Shown one piece after another: positions 44,910 to 53,392 of a stretch of 64,000 bases of DNA. The notes beneath the pieces were generated by a model, which was not told the DNA's origin, ran no database searches, and saw nothing but the letters and a program-made list of their open reading frames with translations. How positions within the stretch are numbered: the stretch's first letter is position 1; each line of letters opens with the position of its first letter. Location: NCBI RefSeq assembly GCF_009674625.1, contig NZ_WKJQ01000003.1:124001-188000 (forward strand), given 5' to 3'. Source of the DNA: Haloferax marinum (GTDB taxonomy: Archaea; Halobacteriota; Halobacteria; Halobacteriales; Haloferacaceae). The position numbers were made by a program, and so were the translations under genes.

Positions 44910-45983
44910 TTAACTCCTTCTCACGAAAGAGACCGAGTCGATGTCGACACCAGAGAACAACAGTGTGAGTCGACAGTGCTCACCGAACCCCCGAGTGACC
45001 ATCCCACCGAGTTGGCAGATTGCGTCTTCGTGTGTCGGTCGGTAGTTAGAGTCGAGGTAGTCTTCCACCGTTTGGAACTCACCTAGCGTGAACGGCGCAC
45101 CAAACCGGAACAGACCGAGTACACCGTCTGCTGTGCTTGTGTCGCCACTACTCAGTCGGTGTTCTTCGGCGTCCTCCACGAGTTCTCCAGGGACGTCGTC
45201 ACGGGTCCCCAACCCCCGGTGTACGAGTGTTACGCCACCCGAGTCGAGGAGCGACCGTACTTTCACGATGTTGGGGGGCGCTTCTATTGGCACGTGGAAC
45301 AACTCGAAGATGTCTCTCGTCAGGTCGGTGAGGGTGGAAACGATGAGTGTCTGGTCGTTCGAATCAGACGAATCTGCTGTATCACTTTTTCCTCCGAATA
45401 TTGGGCGGATACGAGACCATTCGAGTGGTATCGTCGAATCCACTGACGTGACTAATCGGCGGAACGCCGACGTTTCCATCTGAGAGAGGACGTCAGAAAA
45501 CACGAGTGGGACACCGATAGTGAGCGTATCATCTGTGAGAGTTCGGCAGACACGTTCCATCAGAACCGTGTCCCCGGCACGAGAGGCGTTCCCCAACACG
45601 ACGACTACGTCGAATTTTTCGAACGTCTCGAACGTCTTCGAACCGTCTTCGAACGACAACCTGGACTCGTTCACGGGGTCCCCCGACGCACCCAGAGACG
45701 AGACAGAGATTACTTCGTCGACATCGCTCGCTGCCGAGACAACAGCTGGAGAGCCAACAGCAATCGTCGTCGTGTCGAAGTCGATTTGTGTGTCGAACAT
45801 CCCTACTCGGGGTCGAAATTTGAACCCGTCTGACAGCCACGAGATTCCGTCCTCACCACATCCGAGTACCGCGAATGTTAGCTCTCCAAACTCGTCGGTG
45901 GACCCGTCTGGCAGGTCAGTATCTTCATCGACATCGTGTTCGCCCCCACGGTCGTTCAGGGCTGCTTCGACGATGTCTTTCAT
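44910..45983 (-). CDS. Divergent FtsZ/tubulin-like protein lacking the GTP-binding loop
   Basis: 357 residues. Several segments follow the order of FtsZ: an N-terminal strand LTFAVLGCGEDGISWL; VVVVLGNASRAGDTVLMERV where FtsZ has its tubulin signature GGGTGTG; GVPLVFSDVL; VTSVDSTIPLEWS, like the vDtlI strand; HVPIEAPPNIVKVRSLLDSGG, like the PGLINVDFADV region; then a FtsZ-C-like part (GVLGLFRFGAPFTLGEFQTV). The glycine-rich loop is lost, so GTP hydrolysis is doubtful. Non-canonical FtsZ-like families are known in archaea and bacteria. Homology is inferred from pattern, not alignment. Confidence 0.5.
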   Translation of the reverse strand: MKDIVEAALNDRGGEHDVDEDTDLPDGSTDEFGELTFAVLGCGEDGISWLSDGFKFRPRVGMFDTQIDFDTTTIAVGSPAVVSAASDVDEVISVSSLGASGDPVNESRLSFEDGSKTFETFEKFDVVVVLGNASRAGDTVLMERVCRTLTDDTLTIGVPLVFSDVLSQMETSAFRRLVTSVDSTIPLEWSRIRPIFGGKSDTADSSDSNDQTLIVSTLTDLTRDIFELFHVPIEAPPNIVKVRSLLDSGGVTLVHRGLGTRDDVPGELVEDAEEHRLSSGDTSTADGVLGLFRFGAPFTLGEFQTVEDYLDSNYRPTHEDAICQLGGMVTRGFGEHCRLTLLFSGVDIDSVSFVRRS

Positions 45984-46083
45984 GTCGTCACCACAGGACT
46001 CGTTTGGGAAGATGGGCCACTCAGTGAGGGATGGCTGAAAGACCGACAGATGCCGACTACTCGTGTGAAATTACGCATGGCGG

Positions 46084-46722
46084 TTAGTCGTCGGCAGTCG
46101 ATTGTAACTGATATCGAGCCCTGACACCTGCAGTGACGACGATTCGTCCGGGGTCGAGTTCACGACTGGAGTCGAACCCAAGCGACTCCTCGACGATGTC
46201 TTGCATCCCACTCGACGTCGTATCCACTTCTTCAGTCGTTACCGACCGTACTGCACCGAGTTCGCAGTCCGCTGCCTGAGCAATCGAATCGGCGCGAGAG
46301 CGACTCTTGTCCATCGCGTCTCCTAATGCACGGGATTTCAACCGCTCGCGTCGCTCTTCAGAGAATCCGTACTCCACGAACTCGACGTACGCCCCTGCAT
46401 CGACCAGCGTGACGACGGTGTCACTCGCTTTTTCGAGGTCACACCTCACGACGAACGTCTCTTTGGCTTCGTAATCGTACTCCAGCGGTTCGTCGAACGC
46501 TCCACGGTTATCTTTCACCTGAACGTTTACTTGGCGAATGGACGATTCGTCGAGGCCACTGGTGAGCAGTGCATCGATTACCGACGCAGACTGGTCCGTT
46601 ACATCGTCTCGAGCTTCTGTCGCTGAATCGGCCTCAGAACGCATTCGCACGGAGATTCTCGCATTCTCAGGTTTAGCGCGCACCCGACCAGTCGCAGTCG
46701 TCGTCACAGTCCCCTCTTGCAT
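46084..46722 (-). CDS. SIMPL-domain (DUF541) protein
   Basis: 212 residues from the ATG at 46722. Typical SIMPL features: TTTATGRVRAKPENARISVRM at the start, a regular AT/RD helix, VNVQVKDNRG, YEAKETFVVRCDLEKA, the DAGAYVEFVEYGFSEERRE turn, and ALGDAMDKSRSRADSIA. Bacterial members are periplasmic or oxidative-stress related; this one has no signal peptide and should be cytoplasmic. Divergent from the phosphoesterase at 46821. Confidence 0.82.
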   Translation of the reverse strand: MQEGTVTTTATGRVRAKPENARISVRMRSEADSATEARDDVTDQSASVIDALLTSGLDESSIRQVNVQVKDNRGAFDEPLEYDYEAKETFVVRCDLEKASDTVVTLVDAGAYVEFVEYGFSEERRERLKSRALGDAMDKSRSRADSIAQAADCELGAVRSVTTEEVDTTSSGMQDIVEESLGFDSSRELDPGRIVVTAGVRARYQLQSTADD

Positions 46723-46820
46723 ACACCCTCCATCCCATGACTGCACCAAAAAACATTGTCAGACAATTATCACGAGGTTGCGAGGATTCAAGTGTTCATA
46801 ATCCCGACAGTACGAGACCG

Positions 46821-47486
46821 ATGCGAATCGCACTCCTCTCGGACGTTCACGGAAACCTTCCGGCGCTCGAAGCAGTCTTAGACGACCTTCCGGCGGTAGA
46901 CGCAGTCGTCTGTGCAGGGGACGTAGTTGGATACAATCCGTGGCCATCGGAGTGTGTCGAACGGATTCGAGCGGTCTCCGACGTCGTCGTTCGAGGGAAC
47001 CACGACGCAGCAGTCGAGACGCCGTCGACGTTCGAAGCAAATCAGATGGCGAAAGCAGGTATCGAGTTCGCAGCAGAGAACCTCTCTGCGGAGCAACGGA
47101 CGTGGCTTCGCGAGTTACCGGAGTCCGAAACGTTCGCCGACGATTCGTTCCTCCTCGTCCACAGTCACCCGACGATTCGTGGGAAGTACGTCTTTCCCTC
47201 CGAGTTCCCCACCCTTCGGAGACACCTCGACGACTACCGAGGCATCGTCGTCGGGCACACACACATCCAACACTCGGCACTGATCGATGGAAGATTGATA
47301 CTCAATCCGGGGAGCGTCGGCCAACCACGAGACTCTGACGCGCGGGCGGCGTACGCGGTGTTGGATACGGAGGCGCACGACGTCGACTGCCGGCGTGTCG
47401 AATACGACATCAACCGAGTCATCGACAAGGTCGAAGACGTCGGGTTACCAGCGAAGATTGGGACACGACTCCTGGATGGGTCGTGA
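46821..47486 (+). CDS. YfcE-type metallophosphoesterase
   Basis: 221 residues from the ATG at 46821 (MRIALLSDVHGNLPALEAVL). Metal motifs: SDVHGN, CAGDVVGYNP, VRGNHDAAV, LVHSHP, and VVGHTHIQHSAL, followed by NPGSVGQPRD. The compact form and the NPGS motif mark the YfcE/MJ0936 phosphodiesterase group. It hydrolyses phosphodiesters in vitro in characterised relatives; the physiological role is open. Confidence 0.88.
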   Translation: MRIALLSDVHGNLPALEAVLDDLPAVDAVVCAGDVVGYNPWPSECVERIRAVSDVVVRGNHDAAVETPSTFEANQMAKAGIEFAAENLSAEQRTWLRELPESETFADDSFLLVHSHPTIRGKYVFPSEFPTLRRHLDDYRGIVVGHTHIQHSALIDGRLILNPGSVGQPRDSDARAAYAVLDTEAHDVDCRRVEYDINRVIDKVEDVGLPAKIGTRLLDGS

Positions 47487-47574
47487 GCCAACGCGTGAAC
47501 CGGTCGCAACAGAGGGGGCGGGTGGTCTACGACGGACCTCCGAGGCGGCCACCGAATTGTTCTATCGACTCAGC

Positions 47575-49089
47575 TCAGTACACTGAATCGACGATGTCAC
47601 CGTCGAGCTCGTCGAACTGAGACAGATACGACTGCCGTTCCCGGCGGAGTTCGCCGTGCATCGAATCGAAGTCTTCGACGTGGTCAGCGACGACGAACTG
47701 GCCGATGTCGATGCCAGGAACGTTCGACGGGACCGTCAGACCGAGTGTCTCGTCGTCGGTCCAGTCGAGACTCCCACGAGCAACGCCTTCGAGGATAGCG
47801 ACCGTCTCTTCGACACCGACGTCTACCGGGTCGGTGGTCCCGACGGCACCGGTGTTGATGACGAAGCAGTCGACGTCGAGGTCGGCGATGAGGTCGCGGA
47901 ATCTGTTCCCTTCTTCACCCGCTGACCCGATGATGAATGGGTTCGTCCCGACGACTCGAATCGGTTCACCGATACGCGACGGGTCACCAGCACTCGTCTC
48001 GACAGACTCGCCGAGCATGAACGCGACAGCGGCCTGTGCCTCGTCGAGTTTGGCAATCGGCGGCATCAGTGGGTTTCGCGTGATGAAGAACACCTGGTCG
48101 ACTCGGTCGAGGTCTATGTCAGAGGCAGAGCTTTCGAGACAATCGCGTTGAATCACGGCACGCGCATTCCGGCCGAACTCTGGTTCGTCGAAGTCGACGT
48201 GCCCATCAGCGGTGACCGAGACGTTCTCCAGGACAGCACTCTCGTTGGTCGCGGCACCGTGAAGTTCGGGTTGTTGGTCAGCGTCTAAGCCGAGTGTTTT
48301 GATGTAGAGTCCGCCACCTTCGCTCCCGGCGACAGTCCCCGACGGAAGCAGCGCACAAACGTCGTCTTGGAGCATCTCTGCACCTTCTGCGCCCTCGAGC
48401 CAGAGACCGTGGCTCGTCAACGTCGATTTCCCCGTACCCGAAAGTCCTAAGTAGAGTTGACCTACGTCGCGGCGGCCGTCCTCGTCGTCGAGTGTGACTC
48501 GTTTGCTCCCGGCGTGAAGTCCGAGTCCGCCTGCCTGTTTCGCTCGGTACATGAACAGTCTGAGGAACGACTTCTTCGCCTCACCGGTGTAGTCGCTCCC
48601 GAGGACTGTCGTGAGTCCTTCCTCGGGGAGAACCCGGATGCACGGTTCGGCTGTCGCATCTGGGAGTTGGACCGTGACGAAGTCAGGTTCGACGCCCTCG
48701 ACCGGTTCGAGGAGCTTCGCCCACGCGAGTGCGATGCGGCCGTACTCCTTCGGGAGGAACAGTCGGCAGACTGCCGAAACATCCCCGTGTCGGCCGACGA
48801 CTCTATCCACACAGAGCACGTCGTTCGACGGATCGTTCACCCACTCGGTGCTTCGTTCGAACACCGCGAAGTCGTCGTCGTCGAACGCATCGTCGACGGC
48901 GGTCGCGGTTTGTGCTGCACTCCGAGAGCGGAAGTCACTGACGTACGAAGGTGCCCCGAAATCGGTGGTCGTTTCGAGGTGTGCAGAGAATTCACGGAGG
49001 TCTGCTTCTGATGGATTGTACGTGACGTGCTCCGCCGTTTCTGGGTCAGGAAAATCGGCGATTGTCGGCCAGTGTATCGTCTCTTCCAT
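47575..49089 (-). CDS. pckA: Phosphoenolpyruvate carboxykinase (ATP)
   Basis: 504 residues from the ATG at 49089 (MEETIHWPTIADFPDPE). P-loop LGLSGTGKSTLT, the kinase-2-like motif EMLQDDVCALL, and FFITRNPLMPP are present. The region GLYIKTLGLDADQQPEL contributes to the active site. It converts oxaloacetate and ATP to PEP, CO2 and ADP for gluconeogenesis. A shortened N-terminal domain compared with bacterial enzymes (about 530) is seen. Upstream lies a hairpin at 49230-49253. Confidence 0.9.
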   Translation of the reverse strand: MEETIHWPTIADFPDPETAEHVTYNPSEADLREFSAHLETTTDFGAPSYVSDFRSRSAAQTATAVDDAFDDDDFAVFERSTEWVNDPSNDVLCVDRVVGRHGDVSAVCRLFLPKEYGRIALAWAKLLEPVEGVEPDFVTVQLPDATAEPCIRVLPEEGLTTVLGSDYTGEAKKSFLRLFMYRAKQAGGLGLHAGSKRVTLDDEDGRRDVGQLYLGLSGTGKSTLTSHGLWLEGAEGAEMLQDDVCALLPSGTVAGSEGGGLYIKTLGLDADQQPELHGAATNESAVLENVSVTADGHVDFDEPEFGRNARAVIQRDCLESSASDIDLDRVDQVFFITRNPLMPPIAKLDEAQAAVAFMLGESVETSAGDPSRIGEPIRVVGTNPFIIGSAGEEGNRFRDLIADLDVDCFVINTGAVGTTDPVDVGVEETVAILEGVARGSLDWTDDETLGLTVPSNVPGIDIGQFVVADHVEDFDSMHGELRRERQSYLSQFDELDGDIVDSVY

Positions 49090-49445
49090 TCTACGAGACT
49101 GTCTACGAGGTACTCTGATAAGGTTATTGTATGTGTAATTGGACTTGAAAAGAAATACTCTGAATCCGGGTAAATCTTCTAATTTCCTCCCGAGTTGTCG
49201 CACAGCGACTCATCAGCACACAGACGTTCAGTTGGGTAGTTAGGAACCCAACTAGAGGGCGTCAGGCTCGAGAGAACCGAAAGGAAAACACCGTCTAGAA
49301 GGCCATTCCGAGACATCTCACGGTTTCACTGGTATCGACGCACACACCATCTGTTTCTACATTCCGAGAAATTGTGCCCTCGTTTAATATGTCACCAGTG
49401 CAATCTTTGTATGGATAGCTGCCACGCACACAACACCCTCCACCC
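49090..49445. other. Intergenic region between pckA and the respiratory regulator
   Basis: No gene is supported. It holds the divergent promoters and an 8-bp hairpin (AGTTGGGT 49230-49237 and ACCCAACT 49246-49253, 8-nt loop) about 140 bases upstream of pckA. Confidence 0.4.
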
Positions 49446-50081
49446 ATGTCCGAGACAGACATCGACGAAGCGTTCGTTCGCCACCCTCACCAACGGAACA
49501 TACAGGTCGTTCTCGAGATCGCCCCGGACGGGTCTTGCTTCATGGAAGCGATCGACGGAGAGATATCCGACATCGAGATGCACTTCCCGAACGGAGACTG
49601 CCACTGCGACGTGACAGTGTGTCGTGAAGAAGACCACAGACAGTGCGTCGAGATATTCCACCACTCAGGCGCAGTCTGTCGAAACTGTCCAGGTATCGTC
49701 TTTAGTCGGTACGACTTGGTCCCGCAGTTCCTCAAACGCACGGCAGATGGATTCGTCGTCAAGGCGTACTTGCCGACGAACCACCAACTGTCCGACCTCA
49801 TCGACGACTTACGGACCGTCTCTCACCACGTCCGACTCCTCAGAATCATCAATCTCGATGGGAAAGATATCGGCTCACAGACCGCTGACATCGACTTGTC
49901 GAGACTGACCAACAAGCAACGTGAGACACTCGAACGCGCGACCGAACGTGGCTACTACAAATCCCCGCCGTCGGTCTCACTCGCCGAACTCGCCGAGGAG
50001 TTCGGTGTCTCCGAGTCTGCGCTCTCTCAGCGACTCGCACGCGCGGAAGAAGCCGTGATGGGTCAACTCTTTTCGGCGTAG
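49446..50081 (+). CDS. HTH_10 (bat-type) regulator, DmsR-like
   Basis: 211 residues. The C-terminal 55 residues form the HTH_10 domain (LTNKQRETLERATERGYY, SLAELAEEFGVSESALSQRL). The N-terminal part contains an unusual Cys/His cluster: CHCDVTVCREEDHRQCVEIFHH, then CRNCP, seven Cys within about 45 residues counting one upstream. That suggests metal or Fe-S based redox sensing. It lies directly upstream of a Mo-enzyme operon in the order known for Halobacterium dmsR, which activates DMSO/TMAO respiration under low oxygen. Confidence 0.8.
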   Translation: MSETDIDEAFVRHPHQRNIQVVLEIAPDGSCFMEAIDGEISDIEMHFPNGDCHCDVTVCREEDHRQCVEIFHHSGAVCRNCPGIVFSRYDLVPQFLKRTADGFVVKAYLPTNHQLSDLIDDLRTVSHHVRLLRIINLDGKDIGSQTADIDLSRLTNKQRETLERATERGYYKSPPSVSLAELAEEFGVSESALSQRLARAEEAVMGQLFSA

Positions 50082-50140
50082 ACTGCGCGACAGAGGCGGA
50101 CCACTCCCAGCAGACGAACCGGTATCGATTCCCCAGGCAG

Positions 50141-50147
50141 ATATAAA
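50141..50147 (+). promoter_or_regulatory. TATA box of the Mo-oxidoreductase operon
   Basis: ATATAAA lies 60-70 bases before the first small gene, leaving a leader of roughly 35 nt. Confidence 0.45.
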
Positions 50148-50204
50148 GGCTTCAGCGCTACAGAGGCAGGCCTACCGACCGTCTATCCGAAGAATACGAT
50201 ATCG

Positions 50205-50429
50205 GTGTTCGAGATGACTCACAGGATAGACGATACGACTCCACTCGACCTGATTGCGGACAGTCCACAGTCTGGAAACGGTGGTGACGAATTTGCCCAA
50301 CGAATGGGGCGGGATGCTCGCCGCGTGACCCGCGGTGAGTTGTCCCAGGAAGTGTTCTACGAGCGATATCACGAGGAGATCCTCGCGAGGTTTGGGTTCG
50401 ACCGTCGCCCAGGAGGTGAAGACAGATGA
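50205..50429 (+). CDS. Small conserved protein heading the Mo-oxidoreductase operon
   Basis: 74 residues (71 if the ATG at 50214 is used). Charged and helical (DEFAQRMGRDARRVTRGELS, VFYERYHEEILARFGF). No cysteines. Its stop overlaps the catalytic subunit start by 4 nt (50426-50429), so translation is coupled. Its fixed position points to a role in assembly or subunit interaction. No family name recalled with certainty. Confidence 0.65.
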   Translation: MFEMTHRIDDTTPLDLIADSPQSGNGGDEFAQRMGRDARRVTRGELSQEVFYERYHEEILARFGFDRRPGGEDR

Positions 50430-52765
50430 GCGACTCCAGCCAGAAGAGACGAGGCATCACTCGTCGCTCACTCCTGAAGACTGGAGCAGCAGGTGCAGCA
50501 GTCCTCGCCCTCGGTGAGGCTGCGTCACCAGTCTGGGGTGCAGGAACTGGAGCGATAGGGGATGCAAGCGCATCCAGCGCCGGTTCGGGTGCGCAGACTG
50601 CATTCGGAAACTGCTGGATGTGTCACAAGCTCTGTGGCATGAAAGTCACGCTCAACGCTGATGGTCGTGCCGAGGAACTCCACGGTATCGACGGTCACCC
50701 ACGTGGGAGTGCCGGTCCCGGAACGAACGGAACGCTCTGTCCGAAAGGGTTGTCACAGTTGGAGAAGGCTTACTCGCCCAAGCGCATCAAACAGCCGTAC
50801 ATCCGAAAAGACGGTGAACTGCAAGCAGCGACCTGGGAGGAGGCCTTTTCGTATGCTGCAGACCGACTCCAGACGTTCGAATCGACCCACGGCTTCGAGA
50901 AGTTCCTGAACTGGGAAGGGTGGGGAACGTCCGGGGCGCTATTCGAGACACTCCTCAAGGATTTCGTCGGCATTCCCAACCACATGCCACATCCGACTCC
51001 GACGTGTTTCGGGTCGATGGCCGTCCCAGGAACACTCATGGGACTCGGTGGGGGCAACATCCGATGGGTCGACTATCCAAACACCAAGTACGTTCTCGTC
51101 TGGGGACGTGACCCATTAGAGACGTTCTCTGGACAGTGGGAGGCCAAGCAACTACTCGACGCCCGTGACCGCGGTGCGACGATCGTCACGATAGACCCCG
51201 TCTACACGGAGACCGCAAAGAAGTCCGACAAATGGCTCCCGATCAAACCCAGGACCGACGGCGCACTCGCACTCGCGATGGCCCACGTCATCATCGACGA
51301 AGGGTTGTACGACGAGGAGTTCGTCGAAAACTACACCCACGGCTTCGAGACGTACAAAGCGGCAGTCGCAGACAAGACCCCCGAGTGGGCCGCCGAGAAG
51401 ACCGGTCTCGACCCGGCGGATATTCGCGACGTCGCGATTGGGTTCGCGAAGGCTGCACCGAGTGCCGGTATCAACTCGTGGACCGGTCTCGGCCAGAGCC
51501 CAGACTTCTTCAAAGGGGCACAGAACGTAGTCGCCCTCCTCGGACTGGTCGGCGCTATCGACCGCCCTGGTGGACAACGCTGGTGGAAATCGATGCCGCT
51601 CGAAGACCCGTTCGCAGTCCGCGGTATCGAACTCCCCCACAAGGCAGAGGGCGTTCCCTCTACGATTACTGGGCCTGGCGTCGAGTACGCCACGATGATC
51701 GGGAAACCGGTCCAGAACAACGTCCCGAAGATGATTCGGAACGGTGACATCCGAGGGATGAGCGTCTACTACCGGAACCCGCTCACGTCCGGTGCGACCA
51801 ACGAGTGGTTGGATGCCCTCGACCAACTCGACCTGTTCATCACCATCGACGCGTTCTGGAGCGAACTCACTCGCCACGCCGACGTCGTGTTCCCAGAAGC
51901 GAGCCAACTCGAAAAACCGATGCTTGGAACCGGTGGCCACGGTGCATACCCCAACCAAGGCTGGATTACTGGGTCACGAGCGGCCATCGAACCACAGTGG
52001 GACACGAAATCGGGCTTCGACATCGTGAAAGGGCTCGCAGACGCCCTCGGCTACGGCGACTCGTTCCCGTGGGAAGACGAAGAAGCGTACTTCAACGACC
52101 AGTTGGTCGGTTACGGACTCACGCTCGAAGCGCTCGAAGAGCGAGACACGTTCGTGGTTGGCGACGAGTTCGGATACGAGAAGTGGAAGAAAGCTGGGTT
52201 TGCGAACGGCTCAGACAAGTTCTGGTTCGACCTCGACAAGAAGGCGAAACTGTTCGCAGGGCTCAGCAAGAAGGTCGGCGTCGACATCCAGTCGGGGCCA
52301 CAATGGCTCGAACCGGGAACCCTCGGAAAGCCCGTAACCGCCGAACATCCGCTGGAGATGATCGACTCGCGGACCGTGTTCTTCTCGCACGGAGGCGACC
52401 AAGCCCTCGATAAACCGCTCGAACAACTCGCTGAGTCCGTCGGACTCGAACACAAATCGTATCGCGGTAACTACCTCTTCATCAACCCTGCTGACGCCAC
52501 GCCCCGTGGAATCGAGAGCGGCGATATGGTCGCCATCGAGTCGCCACACGGAGTTGAAACACTCATGGCAAAAGTCACCGAGGGAATCGTCCCCGGAACG
52601 GTCAACGTCGAACCGTACGGATTCGGTCTCGGGTCGGTTCAACCGGACGAGGAAGGTGCGAACAACATGTCCCTAAATAGTGAAACAGACTTCGACATCG
52701 TTACTGGACAGGTCGACCGACACATTCCGATTCAGGTGCGGAAGTTGGGAGGTGACGACCGATGA
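50426..52765 (+). CDS. Mo-bisPGD oxidoreductase catalytic subunit (DMSO reductase family, PsrA/DmsA-like)
   Basis: 779 residues. Tat signal (TRRSLLKTGAAGAAV), then a 4Fe-4S motif CWMCHKLCGM with the fourth Cys in NGTLCPKG. Molybdopterin-binding regions are clear (VLVWGRDPLETF, IVTIDPVYTETA, FPEASQLEKP). At the expected Mo-ligand site the sequence is HPTPTCFGSMAVPG, aligning the Cys with NapA/PsrA-type ligands rather than the Ser of true DMSO reductases. The enzyme faces the outside of the membrane and reduces an oxo- or sulfur compound. Overlaps both neighbours by 4 nt. Substrate unresolved: polysulfide, thiosulfate, TMAO or DMSO. Confidence 0.85.
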   Translation: MSDSSQKRRGITRRSLLKTGAAGAAVLALGEAASPVWGAGTGAIGDASASSAGSGAQTAFGNCWMCHKLCGMKVTLNADGRAEELHGIDGHPRGSAGPGTNGTLCPKGLSQLEKAYSPKRIKQPYIRKDGELQAATWEEAFSYAADRLQTFESTHGFEKFLNWEGWGTSGALFETLLKDFVGIPNHMPHPTPTCFGSMAVPGTLMGLGGGNIRWVDYPNTKYVLVWGRDPLETFSGQWEAKQLLDARDRGATIVTIDPVYTETAKKSDKWLPIKPRTDGALALAMAHVIIDEGLYDEEFVENYTHGFETYKAAVADKTPEWAAEKTGLDPADIRDVAIGFAKAAPSAGINSWTGLGQSPDFFKGAQNVVALLGLVGAIDRPGGQRWWKSMPLEDPFAVRGIELPHKAEGVPSTITGPGVEYATMIGKPVQNNVPKMIRNGDIRGMSVYYRNPLTSGATNEWLDALDQLDLFITIDAFWSELTRHADVVFPEASQLEKPMLGTGGHGAYPNQGWITGSRAAIEPQWDTKSGFDIVKGLADALGYGDSFPWEDEEAYFNDQLVGYGLTLEALEERDTFVVGDEFGYEKWKKAGFANGSDKFWFDLDKKAKLFAGLSKKVGVDIQSGPQWLEPGTLGKPVTAEHPLEMIDSRTVFFSHGGDQALDKPLEQLAESVGLEHKSYRGNYLFINPADATPRGIESGDMVAIESPHGVETLMAKVTEGIVPGTVNVEPYGFGLGSVQPDEEGANNMSLNSETDFDIVTGQVDRHIPIQVRKLGGDDR

Positions 52766-53382
52766 GCGAACAGTGGGGATTCTACTTCGACCCCAACAGG
52801 TGTATCGGGTGTCACGCGTGCGCAATCGCGTGTAAGAACCGCCACGGCGTCGACGAAGAGGGCGTCGATTGGCGACGCGTCGAGCACGTCGAGAGTGGCA
52901 CGTTCCCCGACCTCACGGGGACGAACATCTCGCTGTCGTGTATGCACTGTGCTGACCCGCCCTGCGCGAAGGTCTGCCCAGCAGGGGCCATCGAGAAACG
53001 CGAAAGCGACGGTATCGTGACTGTCGACCAAGACGCCTGTATCGGGTGTCATTACTGCGGTTGGGCCTGTCCGTACGGTGCCCCGCAGTACGGCAGCGAC
53101 GGTCTGATGCAGAAGTGTAACCTCTGTCTCGACACTGGGCCAGGGAGCGGCGTCGATTCCCCGGCAAAACAAGACCAAGAGCGACCTCTCAAACCAGCGT
53201 GCGCCGACGAATGTGTCGGTGAAGCACTCCACGTTGGCCCGATGGACGAACTGATGGACCGCGCTTCGCAAAAAGCCGCCGAGGCGTTCCGAGACAGCGA
53301 CGACGACGTCAACATCATCGTCGAACCGTTCAGCGGCAACGCTGACAGGACGGACGTGGCCGAAGAGGAGACGGCCGACTGA
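52762..53382 (+). CDS. Four-cluster Fe-S electron-transfer subunit (DmsB/PsrB-like)
   Basis: 206 residues. Four Cys clusters in order: CIGCHACAIACKNRHG; CMHCADPPCAKVCPAGA; CIGCHYCGWACPYGAP; and a last one built from CNLC with CADEC. Each fits a 4Fe-4S centre. It passes electrons from the membrane anchor to the Mo subunit. Overlaps the catalytic gene by 4 nt. No signal peptide; it should be exported together with the Tat-bearing catalytic subunit. Confidence 0.92.
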   Translation: MSEQWGFYFDPNRCIGCHACAIACKNRHGVDEEGVDWRRVEHVESGTFPDLTGTNISLSCMHCADPPCAKVCPAGAIEKRESDGIVTVDQDACIGCHYCGWACPYGAPQYGSDGLMQKCNLCLDTGPGSGVDSPAKQDQERPLKPACADECVGEALHVGPMDELMDRASQKAAEAFRDSDDDVNIIVEPFSGNADRTDVAEEETAD

Positions 53383-53392
53383 GGTGGTCATC

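Noticed and set aside
51152..51958. 268-codon minus-strand open frame
   Set aside because: Antisense to the Mo catalytic subunit; composition is that of a mirrored acidic gene.
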